Assembly (NCBI GenBank): GCA_020002185.1
Contig: CM034531.1
Coordinates: 86,839,759-86,903,758 of the forward strand
Reading direction: 5' to 3'
DNA from: Paraescarpia echinospica
Taxonomy: Eukaryota; Annelida; Polychaeta; Sabellida; Siboglinidae
DNA: 64,000 bases
The notes under the pieces were generated by a model. The model was not told the DNA's origin. It saw only the letters and a program-made list of their open reading frames with translations, and did no database searches. Every line of letters begins with the position of its first letter. Within the stretch, counting starts at the first letter, position 1. A program made the translations under genes and the position numbers. Below are positions 45,783 to 57,486 of this stretch, piece by piece.

Positions 45783-46220
45783 TTACAAGTTCAATCTGTC
45801 CGGTGGCTTCACCACTCTGTGTGATCTTCTCAGCGGTACTAACACGTCTGGTACTACACAAGACTGCGACCGTTCAACTGTTGGTCTTGAGATCACCTCT
45901 TCTGTGGCTGTACCCGTAGTCACGTCCGAGTTGCCAGATGATAGTGGTGGTGTCGATGGTGTTCGCTCGAACCGAGGTAGTACTTCACGCTCTGCAAGCC
46001 TCGGTGGAAGTTGAGGCTCTTCAATCCTCAGTGGTACCAGACGCTCTTCAGTCGACTCGATCGGCCTTCTCTCGCGCAAATGATCCTGGTGACGCTTCCA
46101 CACTCTGTCATCCTGCAGACGTACCGCGAAGGTCAGCGGACCCAGCCGGTTCTCTATCACCGTAGCGACCCATTTCGGTTGTCCCTGAAAGTTCAATGCC
46201 CAGACACAGTCTCCTGTCAT
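45783..46220 (-). pseudogene. gypsy pol C-terminal tail
   Basis: The frame begins MTGDCVWALNFQGQPKWVAT and continues VIENRLGPLTFAVRL and VWKRHQDHLRERRP. This corresponds to the GPY/F-like region and basic tail after a gypsy integrase (W-x-x-G-x-V-x-x-x-x-G-P-x-x-Y/F pattern). The rest is a Pro/Glu-rich tail ending RRSHRVVKPPDRLNL, a common gypsy pol terminus. The segment that should link it to the integrase core is missing around 46220-46260. Confidence 0.75.
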
Positions 46221-47657
46221 GAAACTTCTAGGTTGCCATTTGTCTTCTTCAACCCTGCTTTTACAGTCTGAACGGCGCGTTCACCTAAGCCATTACTGGA
46301 TGGGTGATAAGGTGAAGACTTGATGTGTTTGATTCCGTTAGCTCAACAAAACTGTTCAAACTCCTCACTGGTGAAACAGCTTCCGTTATCTGATACCACT
46401 GTGCTTGGTAGACCCAAAATCGCAAACGTCTGTCTTAGTTTCGTGAGAGTTGCACTGGTTGTCGCAGCTGATACAACGTGTGCATCGATGTACTTGCTGT
46501 GAGCATCGACTATGATGAGTATCATACGTCCCTCGAACGGTCCCGCATAATCAATGTGTATTCGATGCCACGTTCGTCCCGGCCATTCCCATGGATGCAG
46601 TGGTGCCACTGGTGGTTGTTTGCTGTGTATTTGGCATGTCGTGCAGTCCTTAACACACATCTCGATTTCAGCGTCCAAACCTGGCCACCAGAGGTAGCTT
46701 CGGGCTAACGCCTTCATCTTCACTATGCCCGGATGCGTCAAGTGTAGTTCTTTCAACAACGTGTCACGACCCTTTGGTGGTACGATGACTCTTGCTCCCC
46801 ACATCAGCACCCCGTGTTGGACACTCAGTTCGTCTTTCCTTCGAGTGTAACTCTCCCACTCGCGTGGTACATCGCTAGGCCATCCTCCTTCCACGAACCG
46901 TAGAACTTGTGACAGTATCGGATCGGTTGCTGTCCATTTAGCGATGTGTTCTGCCGTGATGGGTGTATCGTTCATGGTTGTAAGTGCTAGAACCACTTCC
47001 TCCGGGACTGGTACTCGTTCAGGAGTGTCTGGTAGCGGCAAGTGACTCAATCCGTCTGCATGACAGATACTCGTACCCGGTCTGTACTCCAGATGGTACT
47101 GATAGTTACTTAGTGTTAGTGCCCATCTCTGAATGCGTGCACTAGCCATTGTGGAGATGGCACGATCTTCCTTCAACAGCCCGATCAACGGCTTGTGGTC
47201 GGTCTGCAACGTGAAGTCCCTCCCGTAAAGGTACTTATGGAACTTGGATATCCCGAAGACCAGCGACAACGCTTCCTTTTCGAGCTGTGCGTACTTCTTT
47301 TCCGCTGTGAAGAGAGAGCGTGATGCGTATGCGATAGGCTTGTCGCTGCCATCGGGCAATCTGTGTGACAGTACGCTTCCAATCCCGTAAGGAGATGCGT
47401 CACTGCTCAAGATGATCGGAAGTTCAGGGTTGTAGTGTACAAGCACATCTGAAGAAACGAGCAGTGTCTTAGACTCATCGAAAGCCTTTTGTTGCGTCGG
47501 ACCCCAGTTCCACTGTGTGTTGGCGTGTCATTTCATGCAGCGGAGCAAGAAGCGTACTGAGATTGCGCAAGAAGTTGTGATAGTAATGAATGAGTCCTAG
47601 ATAACTCCTCAACTCCTGTATATTCTGTGGTGCAGGCGCGTTCTGTACTGCTCGCAC
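46221..47657 (-). pseudogene. gypsy pol: RNase H and integrase
   Basis: Frame 47475-47657 holds the end of RT (LRSYLGLIHYYHNFLRNLST). Frame 46343-47446 holds RNase H with SSDASPYGIGSVLSHRLP, EKEALSLVFGISKFHKYLYG and TDHKPLIGLL. Next are the His/Cys zinc finger (LTHPGI...CVKDCTTCQ) and the integrase core with IDYAGPFEGRMILIIVDAHS (first Asp) and VVSDNGSCFTSEEF (second Asp). A stop after QFC interrupts the frame; the third catalytic residue lies just beyond, in SSPYHPSSNGLGERAVQ (about 46300). RNase H and RT are separated by frame breaks near 47460. Confidence 0.85.
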
Positions 47658-47714
47658 TTTGTCTTCCGTAGGATGAATACCTTCAGCATCAATCGCATGA
47701 CCTAGATAGGTGCA

Positions 47715-48752
47715 CTATTTCTGACGAAACGCACATTTCTCCTTCTTCAGGCGTAAACCTGCGTCTTGTAGTCGCGTTAGCACAGTAGCCAGATTACGAT
47801 CGTGCTCTTCTGGCGTTCTTCCTGTGACCAGGATGTCGTCGAGGTAGACTACGGTCATGGGTATGTTCTGTAGTAACTGCTCCATGATTCTCTGGAAGAT
47901 ACCTGGAGAAGAACTCACACCGAAAGGCAGACGTTCGAATGCGAATAGCCCTTTCGACGTGTTGATTGTAGTCAACGGACGTGATTCTTCATCCAGTACG
48001 ACCTGTTGATACGCATGGCTCATGTCCAGCGTGGAGTACAGTGTACCACCTGCTAATTTTGTAAACAGATCAGATACGTTCGGGATCGGGTGCTTGTCTA
48101 CCTTTATGGCTCTGTTGATGGTTACCTTATAGTCGCTACAGATTCTGACTGCGCCGGTAGACTTCAAGACCGGTACAATGGGCGCGGCCCACTCAGAATA
48201 CTCCGCAGGACGGATGATTCTGGCCTTCTGCATACGATCTAGCTCGTCCTCTACTTTGGCTCGTTAAGCAAGAGGTACAGGTCGAGGTTTACAATACCTC
48301 GGTTTAACCGTGTCATCAACGTAGAACTTCGCAGTCAGCCCCTTTAGAGTGCCTAGTCCCTCACTGAACATTGATTCGTAAGGCTTTAGGAAGTCCTCTC
48401 TGTCTACCTGGTTCACGGTAGCCCAGTTCACTTTCAACACTGTTAGCCAGTCCCTTCCCAGCAGGTTAGGTCCCGACCCAGGCACTACGATTGCCTGCAT
48501 CCTGTGCTGTTGATTGTTGTGACAAACGTTCACCTGTGCTCGCCCTAAAGGCTCAATTGTGGTACCTGCGTACGTTCGCAACCTCGGAACGTTACGCGTG
48601 TCGAGAGTGAGCACAGATGTCTTGCAGATTTTAGCCCACTCATCCCCCGATATAAGCGAAACTGCTGCTCCGGTATCTATCTCCATAGCCACTTCACTTC
48701 CCTCTATCTGGACATTGCAAATGTACGGTGGTATGTATGGTGTGGGTGGCAC
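47715..48752 (-). pseudogene. gypsy pol: aspartic protease and reverse transcriptase
   Basis: Frame 48264-48752 has the protease active site EIDTGAAVSLIS, with the second protease block LLGRDWLTVL, and ends in the KPRYCKPRPVPLA linker. Frame 47715-48233 holds RT: IIRPAEYSEWAAPIVPVLKS, VRICSDYKVTIN, STLDMSHAYQQV, FERLPFGVSSSPGIFQ and VVYLDDILVTGRT (YLDD intact), up to LKKEKCAFRQK. A TAA at about 48264-48266 separates protease from RT, and a stop at 47715 ends the RT frame before the thumb. Catalytic residues remain although the frame is broken. Confidence 0.9.
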
Positions 48753-48760
48753 TCGTGTGA

Positions 48761-49716
48761 TTACAGGCCAAGTGTGTATGTGTCTTCACATAACTTGTCA
48801 TTGCGTTGCGAGTGTGTGTCATTTTCTACTAAGTGTGTCTGCTGAGTGTTTGCATTGCACACATTAGCAAAGTGATTTAGCTTTTGACACTTGTAGCATC
48901 TCTTGCCCCAAGCTTTGCACATTCGCCGATCGTCGTGTGGCGGTCCACCACAGCCTGCGCATGCCGGTGCTGCCCTCTTGTGACGTCTGTACCGCTGCTG
49001 ACTGCTCACGACTGGTCGATCGTCTCGATGTGGCGTCCCCTGGCGATAAGGCGGAAAGCGTTTTCTTGGTGGATTGCGATCTCTGTGTCGCCACCTGGCG
49101 ACTAAAACTGAAACCTCCACGTGAAGAGTTGCGCTGTCCCTCGTCATTCGATACGGCGTGGACAGGCCTCGGCACGGACGAAGAAGAGTTTCCCATGATC
49201 TTCGACTGCTGTAGCGTAGCTTCCAGTGTGCGCCCGAACGTCAGTAACTTCTCTAGCGTGATTGTAGGTTCACTTAACCCCTTGTCACGCACTTTTGACA
49301 TCGCACATTTTTGGATGGTTTGCGACTTCACTTCTCTGTCTTTCTCATGGAACTTACAGTTTTTGGCTAGTTGCTGCAATCGTGCATTGGTCCAGCGTCT
49401 CTGACGACGTCTGTTCAGCCTGTCGGAACTTGAATATTTCATATTCTTCATTGCACTGCGGCCTGAAGTAAGCAGTGAGCTTCCGCTTGGTTTCTGCGAA
49501 ATCATCATTTTCTGTCACCCCCACTGCTTCACTCAATTCAAACACTGCCTCACCAGCATAATGAAGCAACATCGCTCTCATTCTTGTATCGTTCTGAATG
49601 TCTTTAGCCACCACAAAGTTTTCGAAGCGCCGCACCCAACGCTCCCAGCGTTGGCCTGCGCTGTCAGTCGGCTCCAGCGAAAAACGTGCCACGTTAGTGA
49701 CAGTTTCCATTTTCAC
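48761..49716 (-). pseudogene. gypsy gag, frameshifted, with CCHC zinc knuckle
   Basis: Three overlapping minus frames make up gag: capsid-like start (49354-49716, MKMETVTNVARFSLEPTDSA, RWERWVRRFENFVVA, LLHYAGEAVFEL), a middle part (48864-49508, FEHEK-like basic segment with VRDKGLSEPTITLEKLLTFG) and the nucleocapsid part (48761-49147) with CAGCGGPPHDDRRMCKAWGK and CYKCQKLNHFANVC, a CCHC knuckle. The start ATG at 49714-49716 lies 69 bp from the LTR. Two frameshifts break it. Confidence 0.8.
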
Positions 49717-49761
49717 ACAGAAATTAGACGTAGTCTAGTTCAAAGTAACTCGTAGAGTTGT

Positions 49762-49779
49762 CAGTTTACCTCGTCGCCA
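49762..49779 (-). promoter_or_regulatory. Primer-binding site of gypsy element
   Basis: On the minus strand TGGCGACGAGGTAAACTG starts five bases inside the 5' LTR. It begins with the TGG expected to pair with a tRNA 3' CCA. The tRNA species is not identified. Confidence 0.65.
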
Positions 49780-49784
49780 ATTAA

Positions 49785-49946
49785 TGTCGTGTACTGGCCG
49801 TGGGCTGTGCGTACAACGACATTATAGAATGAAGATTCTCGTAGAGAAAGTATGAACACGTTTATTGTGACACAGGCGGAACTCGAGATCTAAAGGAAAA
49901 GAGGAAAAGGGGCATGGTAAACGGTTCCGCGATCAAGGATCTAACA
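49785..49946 (-). repeat. 5' LTR of gypsy element
   Basis: 162 bp, TGTCGTGTACTGG...GGATCTAACA on the plus strand. Compared with the left LTR it has a 3-bp insertion (AAC in GTACAACGACATT) and five substitutions. Confidence 0.9.
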
Positions 49947-52349
49947 CTAACGGCTATTGGGGAAGAGCCAGAAACAACCGGGAGTACTACTCAAGCTGAT
50001 GAAGGCAATTTGCTCGACTGTGCGGAGAAGGGAAAGAAGTTCGGTGGATGGCTAAAAAACAAAACGAGAATAGCAACTTGGAATGTCCGCAGTATGGACA
50101 ATGTTATAGAAGAAGCGAAACAAAACAATATAAGTGTCCTATGAATAGCAGAACACAGATGGGCGGGACAAGGTAATTTTACACCACACGCAGGAGGAAA
50201 ATTCATATACTCCGGACATGCAAAGGCAGGATAAGGAGGCGTAGCAAAATATCTGAGTAAACAAATAGCAAATACAGCAGTTGGATACAAACCAGTAAAT
50301 GACAGAATTCTGAGCATAAGGTTACAAGGAAAAATGAAGAATATCAAAATAATACAAGTCTATGCGCCGACATCAACAGCAAGAGAAGAAATAGAAGCTT
50401 TTTATACTAATTGGCAAGGTGAAACAGACAAATCCAAGAAATCGGACATCACCATTGTCATGGGTGATTTTAACGCCAAAGTAGGACAACGACGAGATAG
50501 AACGAGGAACAATCGGGGAAATTTGGATGTGGAGAGAGAAACGAAAGGGGAGAACGACTTGTTGAGTTCGCCATCGCTAATAACCTCACAATCGTAAATA
50601 CCAATTTCTCAAATCACCCTAGAAGAATCTACACGTGGACATCGCTAGATGGAAAGACTAGAAATCAGATAGACTACATCATGATACAAAAGAGATGGAT
50701 ATCAGCAATAAGAGGTGCAAGAACACTACCAAGAGCAGACTGTGTATCTGGTCATGAACTACTGATGGCAGAGATGAAACTTAAGTTGAAAATGAAAAAA
50801 GGAGTGACAACAACACAGAGATATGATGTAAAAAATCTGACAGACGAATACACAGTATCTGTGAAGAATCGATTTTCAACTTTACTGGCAATGGCAGAAG
50901 AGAAAGAACCAAGAAATTGCAAATGATATGAAGACAATTTTCCGAGAAGAAAAACACCTACGGAAGAGTGAGAGAGGAAACACCAACCCTGGATCAGTAT
51001 AGAGACCTTAAAGAAAATAGCAGAAAGGAAAGAGCTTAAGAAACGCAAAAACGAGGAATCGATCAGATTAAGTTATAATGGGATGAACAAATTAATTAAA
51101 AAAAACTCTGCAAATGGGACAAACAAAAGTATATAGAAGCCAAGTGTAAGAAAATAGAGGACTGCATGGCAGAAAACCGAAACCAAGAAATGTTTAAAGA
51201 AATAAAGAACATGGCAGGTAAATTCCAGCCCAGACTCGGTGTCATCAAAGATAAAAATGGGAAAACTCTGACTGATGCAGAAGACATAGCCAAAAGATGG
51301 AAAAAATATTGTGAAAATATGTATGCACGAGATGGAGACAACAACGACCCACTGATATGGGAAACGAAGACCAAGACGAGGACGATCTCGAACCAATAAG
51401 AGATGAGGTGAAATGGGCCATTAATAGTCTAAAAGATGGAAAAAGCCCTGGGTGCGACAACACACAGGCAGAAATGATAAAAGCAGCGGAAGAAGAAGGA
51501 ACATACATATACCATGCACTGTGTAAGAAAATATGGAAGAGTGGAAAATGGCCAAACGACTGGAATAAATCAATATACATCCCATTACCAAAGAAAGGAG
51601 ACCTACAGCTATGCTCCAACTACAGAACCATATCACTCATTAACCATGCAAGGAAAATATTGCTGAAAATCATAATGAAAAGACTGCAAGATAAAATGGA
51701 AATGGAAGTGAGCAGTACACAGGCAGGCGTCAGAAAAAACATAGGCACAAGGGACCACATATTCAATCCGAGAATTTTGAATAAGAAATTCAGAGAAATA
51801 AATAATGATCTAAGAATATGCTTCATCGACTATTCCAAGGCTTTCGACTGTGTGAATCATCAGATGATGTGGAAAACGCTCAGCGACATGAACTTCCACC
51901 CAAAGATAATCGCCCTCTTGAAATCATTTTATAGCAACCAACAAGCAGTAGTCAGGCTGGAAAACACAACTACAGAAACTTTTACAGTGGGAAAAGGAGT
52001 AAGACAAAGGTGTATTTCATCTCCATACCTATTCAATCTCTACACAGAAGACATAATGAGAGATGTATAATTAGATAACAGAAGTACAAGATACGATGAA
52101 GTGACTATTCATGGACACAGAATCAGAGACCTACAATATGCAGACGATACCGCACTCCTGTCCACTACAACAATCGGCCTAACAAACCTAATCATGTCTG
52201 TAAAAGAACACAGTGAGAAAAAGGGCTTCTTACTTAATGTGAAGAAAACAAAGATCATGGACACTGACAAATGCATTGAAAAAACAGAAATTGCAATCAA
52301 CGGGGAACAAGTTGAAAATGTGAACCACTACGAATACCTTGGAGCAAGA
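49947..52349 (+). pseudogene. RTE-type LINE, 5' part: endonuclease and reverse transcriptase
   Basis: Endonuclease blocks: RIATWNVRSM (about 50070), IAEHRWAGQG (after a TGA at 50142), IIQVYAPTSTAREEIEAFYT, ITIVMGDFNAKVGQRRDRTR (about 50455), QIDYIMIQKRW (about 50670) and a degraded S-GHELL in place of SDHELL. RT blocks: SLKDGKSPGCDNTQAEMIK, WPNDWNKSIYIPLPKKGD, FIDYSKAFDCVNHQMMWKTL, VGKGVRQRCISSPYLFNLYT (usual RQGC-x-LSP altered) and LQYADDTALLSTT (YADD intact, about 52140). Several stops and shifts break it. It begins directly at the gypsy LTR edge and is cut at 52349 by CR1-like copy 2, resuming at 55173. Confidence 0.85.
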
Positions 52350-52355
52350 TTTAGA

Positions 52356-55166
52356 TTTAACAAGATTGCCATCCAGAGAATTAACTCTAGATGGCAGGTG
52401 GACAAGGAAGCCTTTGGCTTATCGAGAGTCCAACCCTTTTATCTACATATATCCAGCCCTTCTGAGGAATGTGTCGATTTTATTTTTAAACATATTCACA
52501 CTACTAGCACCCACACAATCATCAAATAATCTGTTCCATTCATTCAGAGTCCTCTGTGAAAATGAGAACTTTCTTACGTCTAATCTACACTGCTCCTTTA
52601 CTAATGTAACTTCATGTCCTCTAGTCTTTCTATCTTTCTTAACTGAAAAAAACATATTTCTATCAATATTTTCATAACCATTCAATATTTTAAACACTTC
52701 TATCTGATCTCCTCTCAATCTCCTGGTCTCTAGTGTTGTTAAACCACATTCTTTTAGGCGTTTTTCATAACTAAGATCCCTCAGTTTTGGTATCATTTTA
52801 GTCGCCCTCCTCTGTACTCTTTCTAGCATATCTATGTCCTTCTTGCGGTATGGCCTCCACGCTTGTATACAATATTCTAAATGAGGCCTAACTATTGTTT
52901 TGTACAGCGGTATTATTAGTTCTTTTTCCTTATATGCTATATTTCGCCTAATCAATCCAAGGATTTGATTTCCTTTTGAAGCTGCAATTCCACACTGCTC
53001 TGAAACCTTCATATCAGCACTAATTGTCAGCCCTAAGTCTTTTTCTTTTACAGTAGTACATAGTACAGTTCCCCCCCATTGTATATTCTACATATTTGTT
53101 CCCATGTCCTGTGTGAAGGCATTTACATTTCCCAAAATTGAACAACATTTGCCACTTTTCAGACCATTTGATCAACCTGTCAAGATCATCTTGTAAATGC
53201 TGTCTATCTCCATCACTTTTAATCCTTCTAAACACTTTTGTATCGTCTGCAAATTTCAACACCTTGCTAGCTATATCATCGTCCAAATCGTTTATATATA
53301 TTAAGAATAATATAGGTCCCAGTACTGATCCCTGTGGAACCCCACTCAAAACTGATTTCCAGTTTGAAGCCTCCCCATCAACAACTACCCGTTGTCTTCT
53401 ATCAATCAGCCATTTTTCTATCCAGTTAATTATACCATTTCCTATGCCATGGGCCTTTAGTTTAAGCAGTAATCTTTGATGTGGCACTTTGTCGAAAGCT
53501 TTTTGAAAATCTAAGTAGATGATATCTACTGGTGATCCATCATCTACCCACTTAGTGATATCTTCCAAAAAACATAACATATTTGTTAAGCATGACCTCG
53601 CTTTTAGAAACCCATGTTGAGATGGGTTTATCAAGTTATGTTTAACAAGAAAATCCACCATGTGATCTTTAATTAGTCTTTCTAATAATGTACAAATCAC
53701 CGATGTTAAACTAACTGGTCTATAATTATTTGACTTGTTTCTCGAACCTTTTTTAAATAACAGTATAGTGTTTGCTTCTTTCCATTCAAAAGGAACCACT
53801 CCCTCTTCTAATGACAAGTTGAAAACTGTTGCAAGCGGTATGCTAATTTGTTCTACAATGTCCAATAGTAGTTTGGGTGGAATACCATCCACTCCAGGTG
53901 ATTTGTTATCCTTCATAGCCCTAATTTTCTTAGCTACCATTTCTGGGGTTACAATTAACTGTCTTAAATAGTCTGATTCTGCCCCCTTGAACTTAGCCTC
54001 TAGTACTGGCAGTGAACTAATGTCTTCTCTGGTAAACACTGAACTAAAACACTCATTCAGGTCTTCTGCCATTAAGAATCCTTCTGATATTATATTTCCA
54101 GTACTGTCTTCTAGAGGATCGACCTTATCCTAAACTTTCTGTTTGCTTCGAACATACGCATAAAAACTCTTGCTGTCATGTTTTATATTACAAGCTAAGT
54201 TAGTTCATAGCTTCTCTTTGAATTTCTAATTTCAGCTGTAGCTTGGTTTAGTGCATCTTTATAAATGTTGTAGTCTTCGTCATTTCCAGTACGTCTATAT
54301 GACTTCCACATCATTTGTTTATACTTAATTTTTTTAATTGCTTCTTTCGATAAATGTTTCTTTTTGGACCGTTTCCCGTGTTTTTTAAGGGAACAAATTT
54401 GACGATGATGCACTCAATTTCACTGTTTAAGATATTCCAGCATTCTGTTGCTGTCTTATTCTTCAGTGTGTTATTCCAGTCTATCTTTGCTAAATATTTC
54501 CTTATGTCCTAATATTTTCCTTTGTGGAAATTTCTCCTGTACTGCTTTTTACTATTCCTTTCTGATTTTACTTTGATGGTAAAATGTATCTGTTTGTGAT
54601 CACTATTCCCCAGTGGCTTACATATCCTGACATTGTCAAATAATTCATTCAAAACTATGTCTAACACATTCTCTTCCCTGGTTGGTTCTAGCACATGTTG
54701 AGAAAGGAAACTATCTTGTACTAAAACTAAAAACTTGTGGTCCTCACTACCCATACTCTGTAGAGATTTCCATTTTATATGCCCATAGTTAAAATCCCCC
54801 ATTATAACACAGTCCCGTTTGCTAACTTCCCTTATAGCGTTTTGTATTTTTTCATTCTCTTCTATGCTTATGTTTGGACTTCGATAAACTAATCCAACCG
54901 TTAACGTTGAGTTTCCTGTAACTATGTTACACCAAACAGCTTCTTCGCAATCTGCTTCTCTGTCTAATTTTATTTCATAAGCCTGGATAGATTCTTTAAT
55001 ATATAAAATAACTCCACCTCCCCTTCTTCCTATTCTAGCTTTCCTAAACATTACATATCCTGTCAGTCCCAATTCGGCATCTGATATATCGGTGGTTGTC
55101 CATGATTCGGTTATACCTATGTGAGGGTCAATATCTTCTACCATAATGTTTAATTCATTTCTTTTG
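52356..55166 (-). pseudogene. CR1-like LINE copy 2, inserted in the RTE element
   Basis: Minus-strand ORF2 in three long frames. Endonuclease (54509-55144): GITESWTTTDISDAELGLTG, VYRSPNISIEENEKIQ, DCVIMGDFNYGHIKWKSLQS and LGNSDHKQIHF. RT (53020-54072): DNKSPGVDGIPPKLL, EANTILLFKKGSRNKSNNYR, HGFLKARSCLTNML, YLDFQKAFDKVPHQRLLLKL, GVPQGSVLGPILFLIYINDL and KFADDTKVFRRI (FADD intact). C-terminal (52443-53012): GLIRRNIAYKEKEL, VRPHLEYCIQAWRPYRKKDI, TLETRRLRGDQIEVFKILNG and SFSQRTLNEWN. A few stops and shifts separate the frames. TTTAGA occurs at both junctions (52350-52355, 55167-55172) and may be a short target-site duplication. Confidence 0.9.
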
Positions 55167-55172
55167 TTTAGA

Positions 55173-55740
55173 AATGACTACAAGGAGACGGCAAGACATC
55201 ATCAGAGATCAGAAGAAGAATAGCCATAGCAACGCAGAACCTAAATAATCTGACAAATGTATGGAAATGACAAAACATACCAACAAAAATAAGAATTGCG
55301 TTTTCCCAACAGCTCTATAGGGGAGCGAAACGTGGACACTGAAGAAAGAAGACATGAGAAGAATACAAGCGTTTGAGATTAAATGTTACAGAAAAGTCCT
55401 AAGAGTGCCATGGATAACAAGAACAATCAATGCAGAGATCCTTAAAAATTTGACATAAAGAACTGTCAACTAGTGAATACAATAAAAGGACTAAAACTGA
55501 GTTATTTTGGCCACATCAAAAGACATAATTCCTTAGAGAAAACAATCCTAGAAGGCAAAGTGGAGGGAAAGAGAGGAAGGGGGAGACCAAGGAGAAGATG
55601 GGAGCAGGACATCAGCGACTGGTTGGAAGACGACATCGTGAGAGCAGGGAGACGAACGGCAGACAGAGCAGCGTATCGTTGGATCATCTGGGCAGCTACG
55701 TCTCGCAGAGATATGCTGAACTGAAGAAGAAGAAGAATAG
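55173..55740 (+). pseudogene. RTE-type LINE, 3' part
   Basis: Resumes the RTE ORF after the CR1-like insertion: EIRRRIAIATQNLNN (about 55205), SETWTLKKEDMRRIQAFEIK (about 55330) with CYRKVLRVPW, then LSYFGHIKRHNSLEKTILEG (about 55500), GKRGRGRPRRRWEQDISDWL and the end ATSRRDMLN with stop at about 55724. The tail is AAGAAGAAGAAG. One in-frame stop (after GA- L) and one shift (about 55455) are present. The same 3' end recurs at 7527-7619. Confidence 0.85.
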
Positions 55741-56589
55741 TCTTTTTGGGTCGTTAACTTGTTTAGTTATCTAATTAAGTTAATTTTAACCATCTTAACT
55801 TGTGTAAACATACATGCCAAACGGACACATATTATTACACACAATGCACACAAATATAGACTACAGGTAATCCGAGTATAATCAAAATCGATGCAAACAT
55901 AACACGCCTACATAGAATATGAATTGCATGTATATAACACAGTCCAAATACATTTTTTAATCTAGTAGGATGCAACTGAAATATAACCAATGATGTTATT
56001 CATGATATGAATAGCAGCATGGTAACACAGCATTGACTATATGTGAGGTGCGAGATAGAACAGAGAGCGTTAACGCACCGACTTGTTCATTCTCGTTATA
56101 AAGATGCTTGCTTGTGTTTGGTGAGCTGTCTTAGTTATAATAATTATGATCATTGAAATTTAGCGATAGGTTGTTGTGAAGTTTTAAGGAAACCCTGTAT
56201 GTAGATAAGTGCGTCTACTAGTGACACGCACACGGCCACGCATACACACACGCACACAACACATACACGCACCCCTCAAACACACATGAATGCGAATGAG
56301 GCACATGATGGCCTTGATGAAAGGAGGGCAGTGACCCCCATGACAGAGGATGGTTAGTAGGCCGTGGTGGTGAAGGTTGAAGAGGGGGCCTATTTAAAAT
56401 GTATGACATTGTCGTGGCAATATTATTAGACAAACACGGTGTGAACTTCGCAATATCTTTATGTCTTTAACTTGACCTTGACGTGGTTTCTTTTCTTTTA
56501 TTTTCTGGTGTGACCTTGTTATTAACATAGTTAACCCTAAAAATGACCTTAGCGTGACTTTTACACGATTTGGACTTGAAATTTCCCTG
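55741..56589. other. No gene recognised; short (CA)n
   Basis: An ACACACGCACACAACACATA tract at about 56240-56285 is the only clear structure. Confidence 0.5.
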
Positions 56590-56850
56590 TTAATACATTA
56601 TCAGTCAACAGTTATTACATTATGGGCAGGAAAGAGGTATTACATCATCATAAAAAATATTACACATCGGACAGAAGGTTTATTACATTAAGGGTCGTTG
56701 TTATTACGGTATCAGACACTTACGTTATTGGTCAATTTTATTACATTATTTATTGATTTTATTACCTTTTTAGTTAATTTCAATACATTATCTGGCACAT
56801 ATTACATTATCAGTTAATTATTACATCAACAGTTGTAACACACCCTAACC
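56590..56850. repeat. Irregular repeat of TTATTACATTATCAGT
   Basis: At least nine variants of TATTACATTA, several followed by TCAGT or GGTCA/AGTCA, occur at 10-40 bp spacing. The block directly abuts the left end of DNA element 2. Confidence 0.75.
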
Positions 56851-56861
56851 CGGACCCTAAC

Positions 56862-57203
56862 TAGTCTAGTCGGAAGAGGGGGGTATCGTGCACCACGCAG
56901 AAATCAACTTCTAATCGGCGTCCCTAGATCGGAATAAATGCGTAGAAAACGATGAGCTATGTTAAAAAGTCGTCCGGATGTCCCACGTATCATTTTTATG
57001 CAAATCAGTGCCGCCATTACCGAAAAAAATCTGAAAATCTATATTTCACTATATATCAGCCAATATTGCAGATAAATGAACAAATAAGGTGTCTATATAC
57101 CTGTGTTGAGGGTCAAAGAGCAGAAAAAAACTATTCTTGAAGTGACCACACGTGTCCGTGGCATACTAGTATGCAAATTCGTGCCGCCATTACCAAAAAA
57201 TGG
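56862..57203 (+). repeat. Left terminal inverted repeat of DNA element 2
   Basis: About 340 bp with AGAAATCAACTTCTAATCGG, ACGATGAGCTATGTTAAAAA, GTCCGGATGTCCCACGTATC and TTGAAGTGACCACACGTGTC. Within it TATGCAAATCAGTGCCGCCA + TTACCG (about 56998-57022) is echoed by TATGCAAATTCGTGCCGCCA + TTACC (about 57170-57195), a repeated subterminal motif. Confidence 0.9.
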
Positions 57204-57486
57204 ATTACAAAATATACATTGCAGATATGTTGAGAGAGGATTTTTGAGAGCAATAAAATAAAGAAATGGTGTTATTTTTGCGATCACAGGTCAAGGTCAC
57301 GTGCTAGGGGGTCAATTCAAAGTGTTTTAAATACAGAAATTTCACTAAATTAATTTATTAACTCATTTATTGAAGTAGGTAATAAAAGAACAGAAGACGT
57401 CTTCAAACATTGCAAGTGAAGTGTTCTTCACTATGAGATCCATGACTCATCTTCGCTTTTAATGAAACCGCAAAGTAAAACTCGTC

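Larger units (their letters stand above)
45400..49946 (-). mobile_element. Ty3/gypsy LTR retrotransposon, complete with both LTRs
   Basis: Minus-strand element bounded by LTRs at 45400-45558 and 49785-49946, with a primer-binding-like site beside the right LTR and a purine-rich tract beside the left one. Domain order gag (zinc knuckle), aspartic protease, RT, RNase H, integrase is that of Ty3/gypsy. Frames are broken in gag, between RT and RNase H, and in integrase, and a segment of the integrase C-terminal part is deleted near 46220-46260. LTRs differ by five substitutions and one 3-bp indel in about 160 bp, so insertion is fairly recent. Five-bp flanks (GAGAC and CTAAC) do not match, so no target-site duplication is visible. 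Confidence 0.9.

Noticed and set aside
45938..46271. Plus-strand ORFs over the gypsy tail
   Set aside because: Shadows of the minus-strand pol frame, which has recognisable domains.
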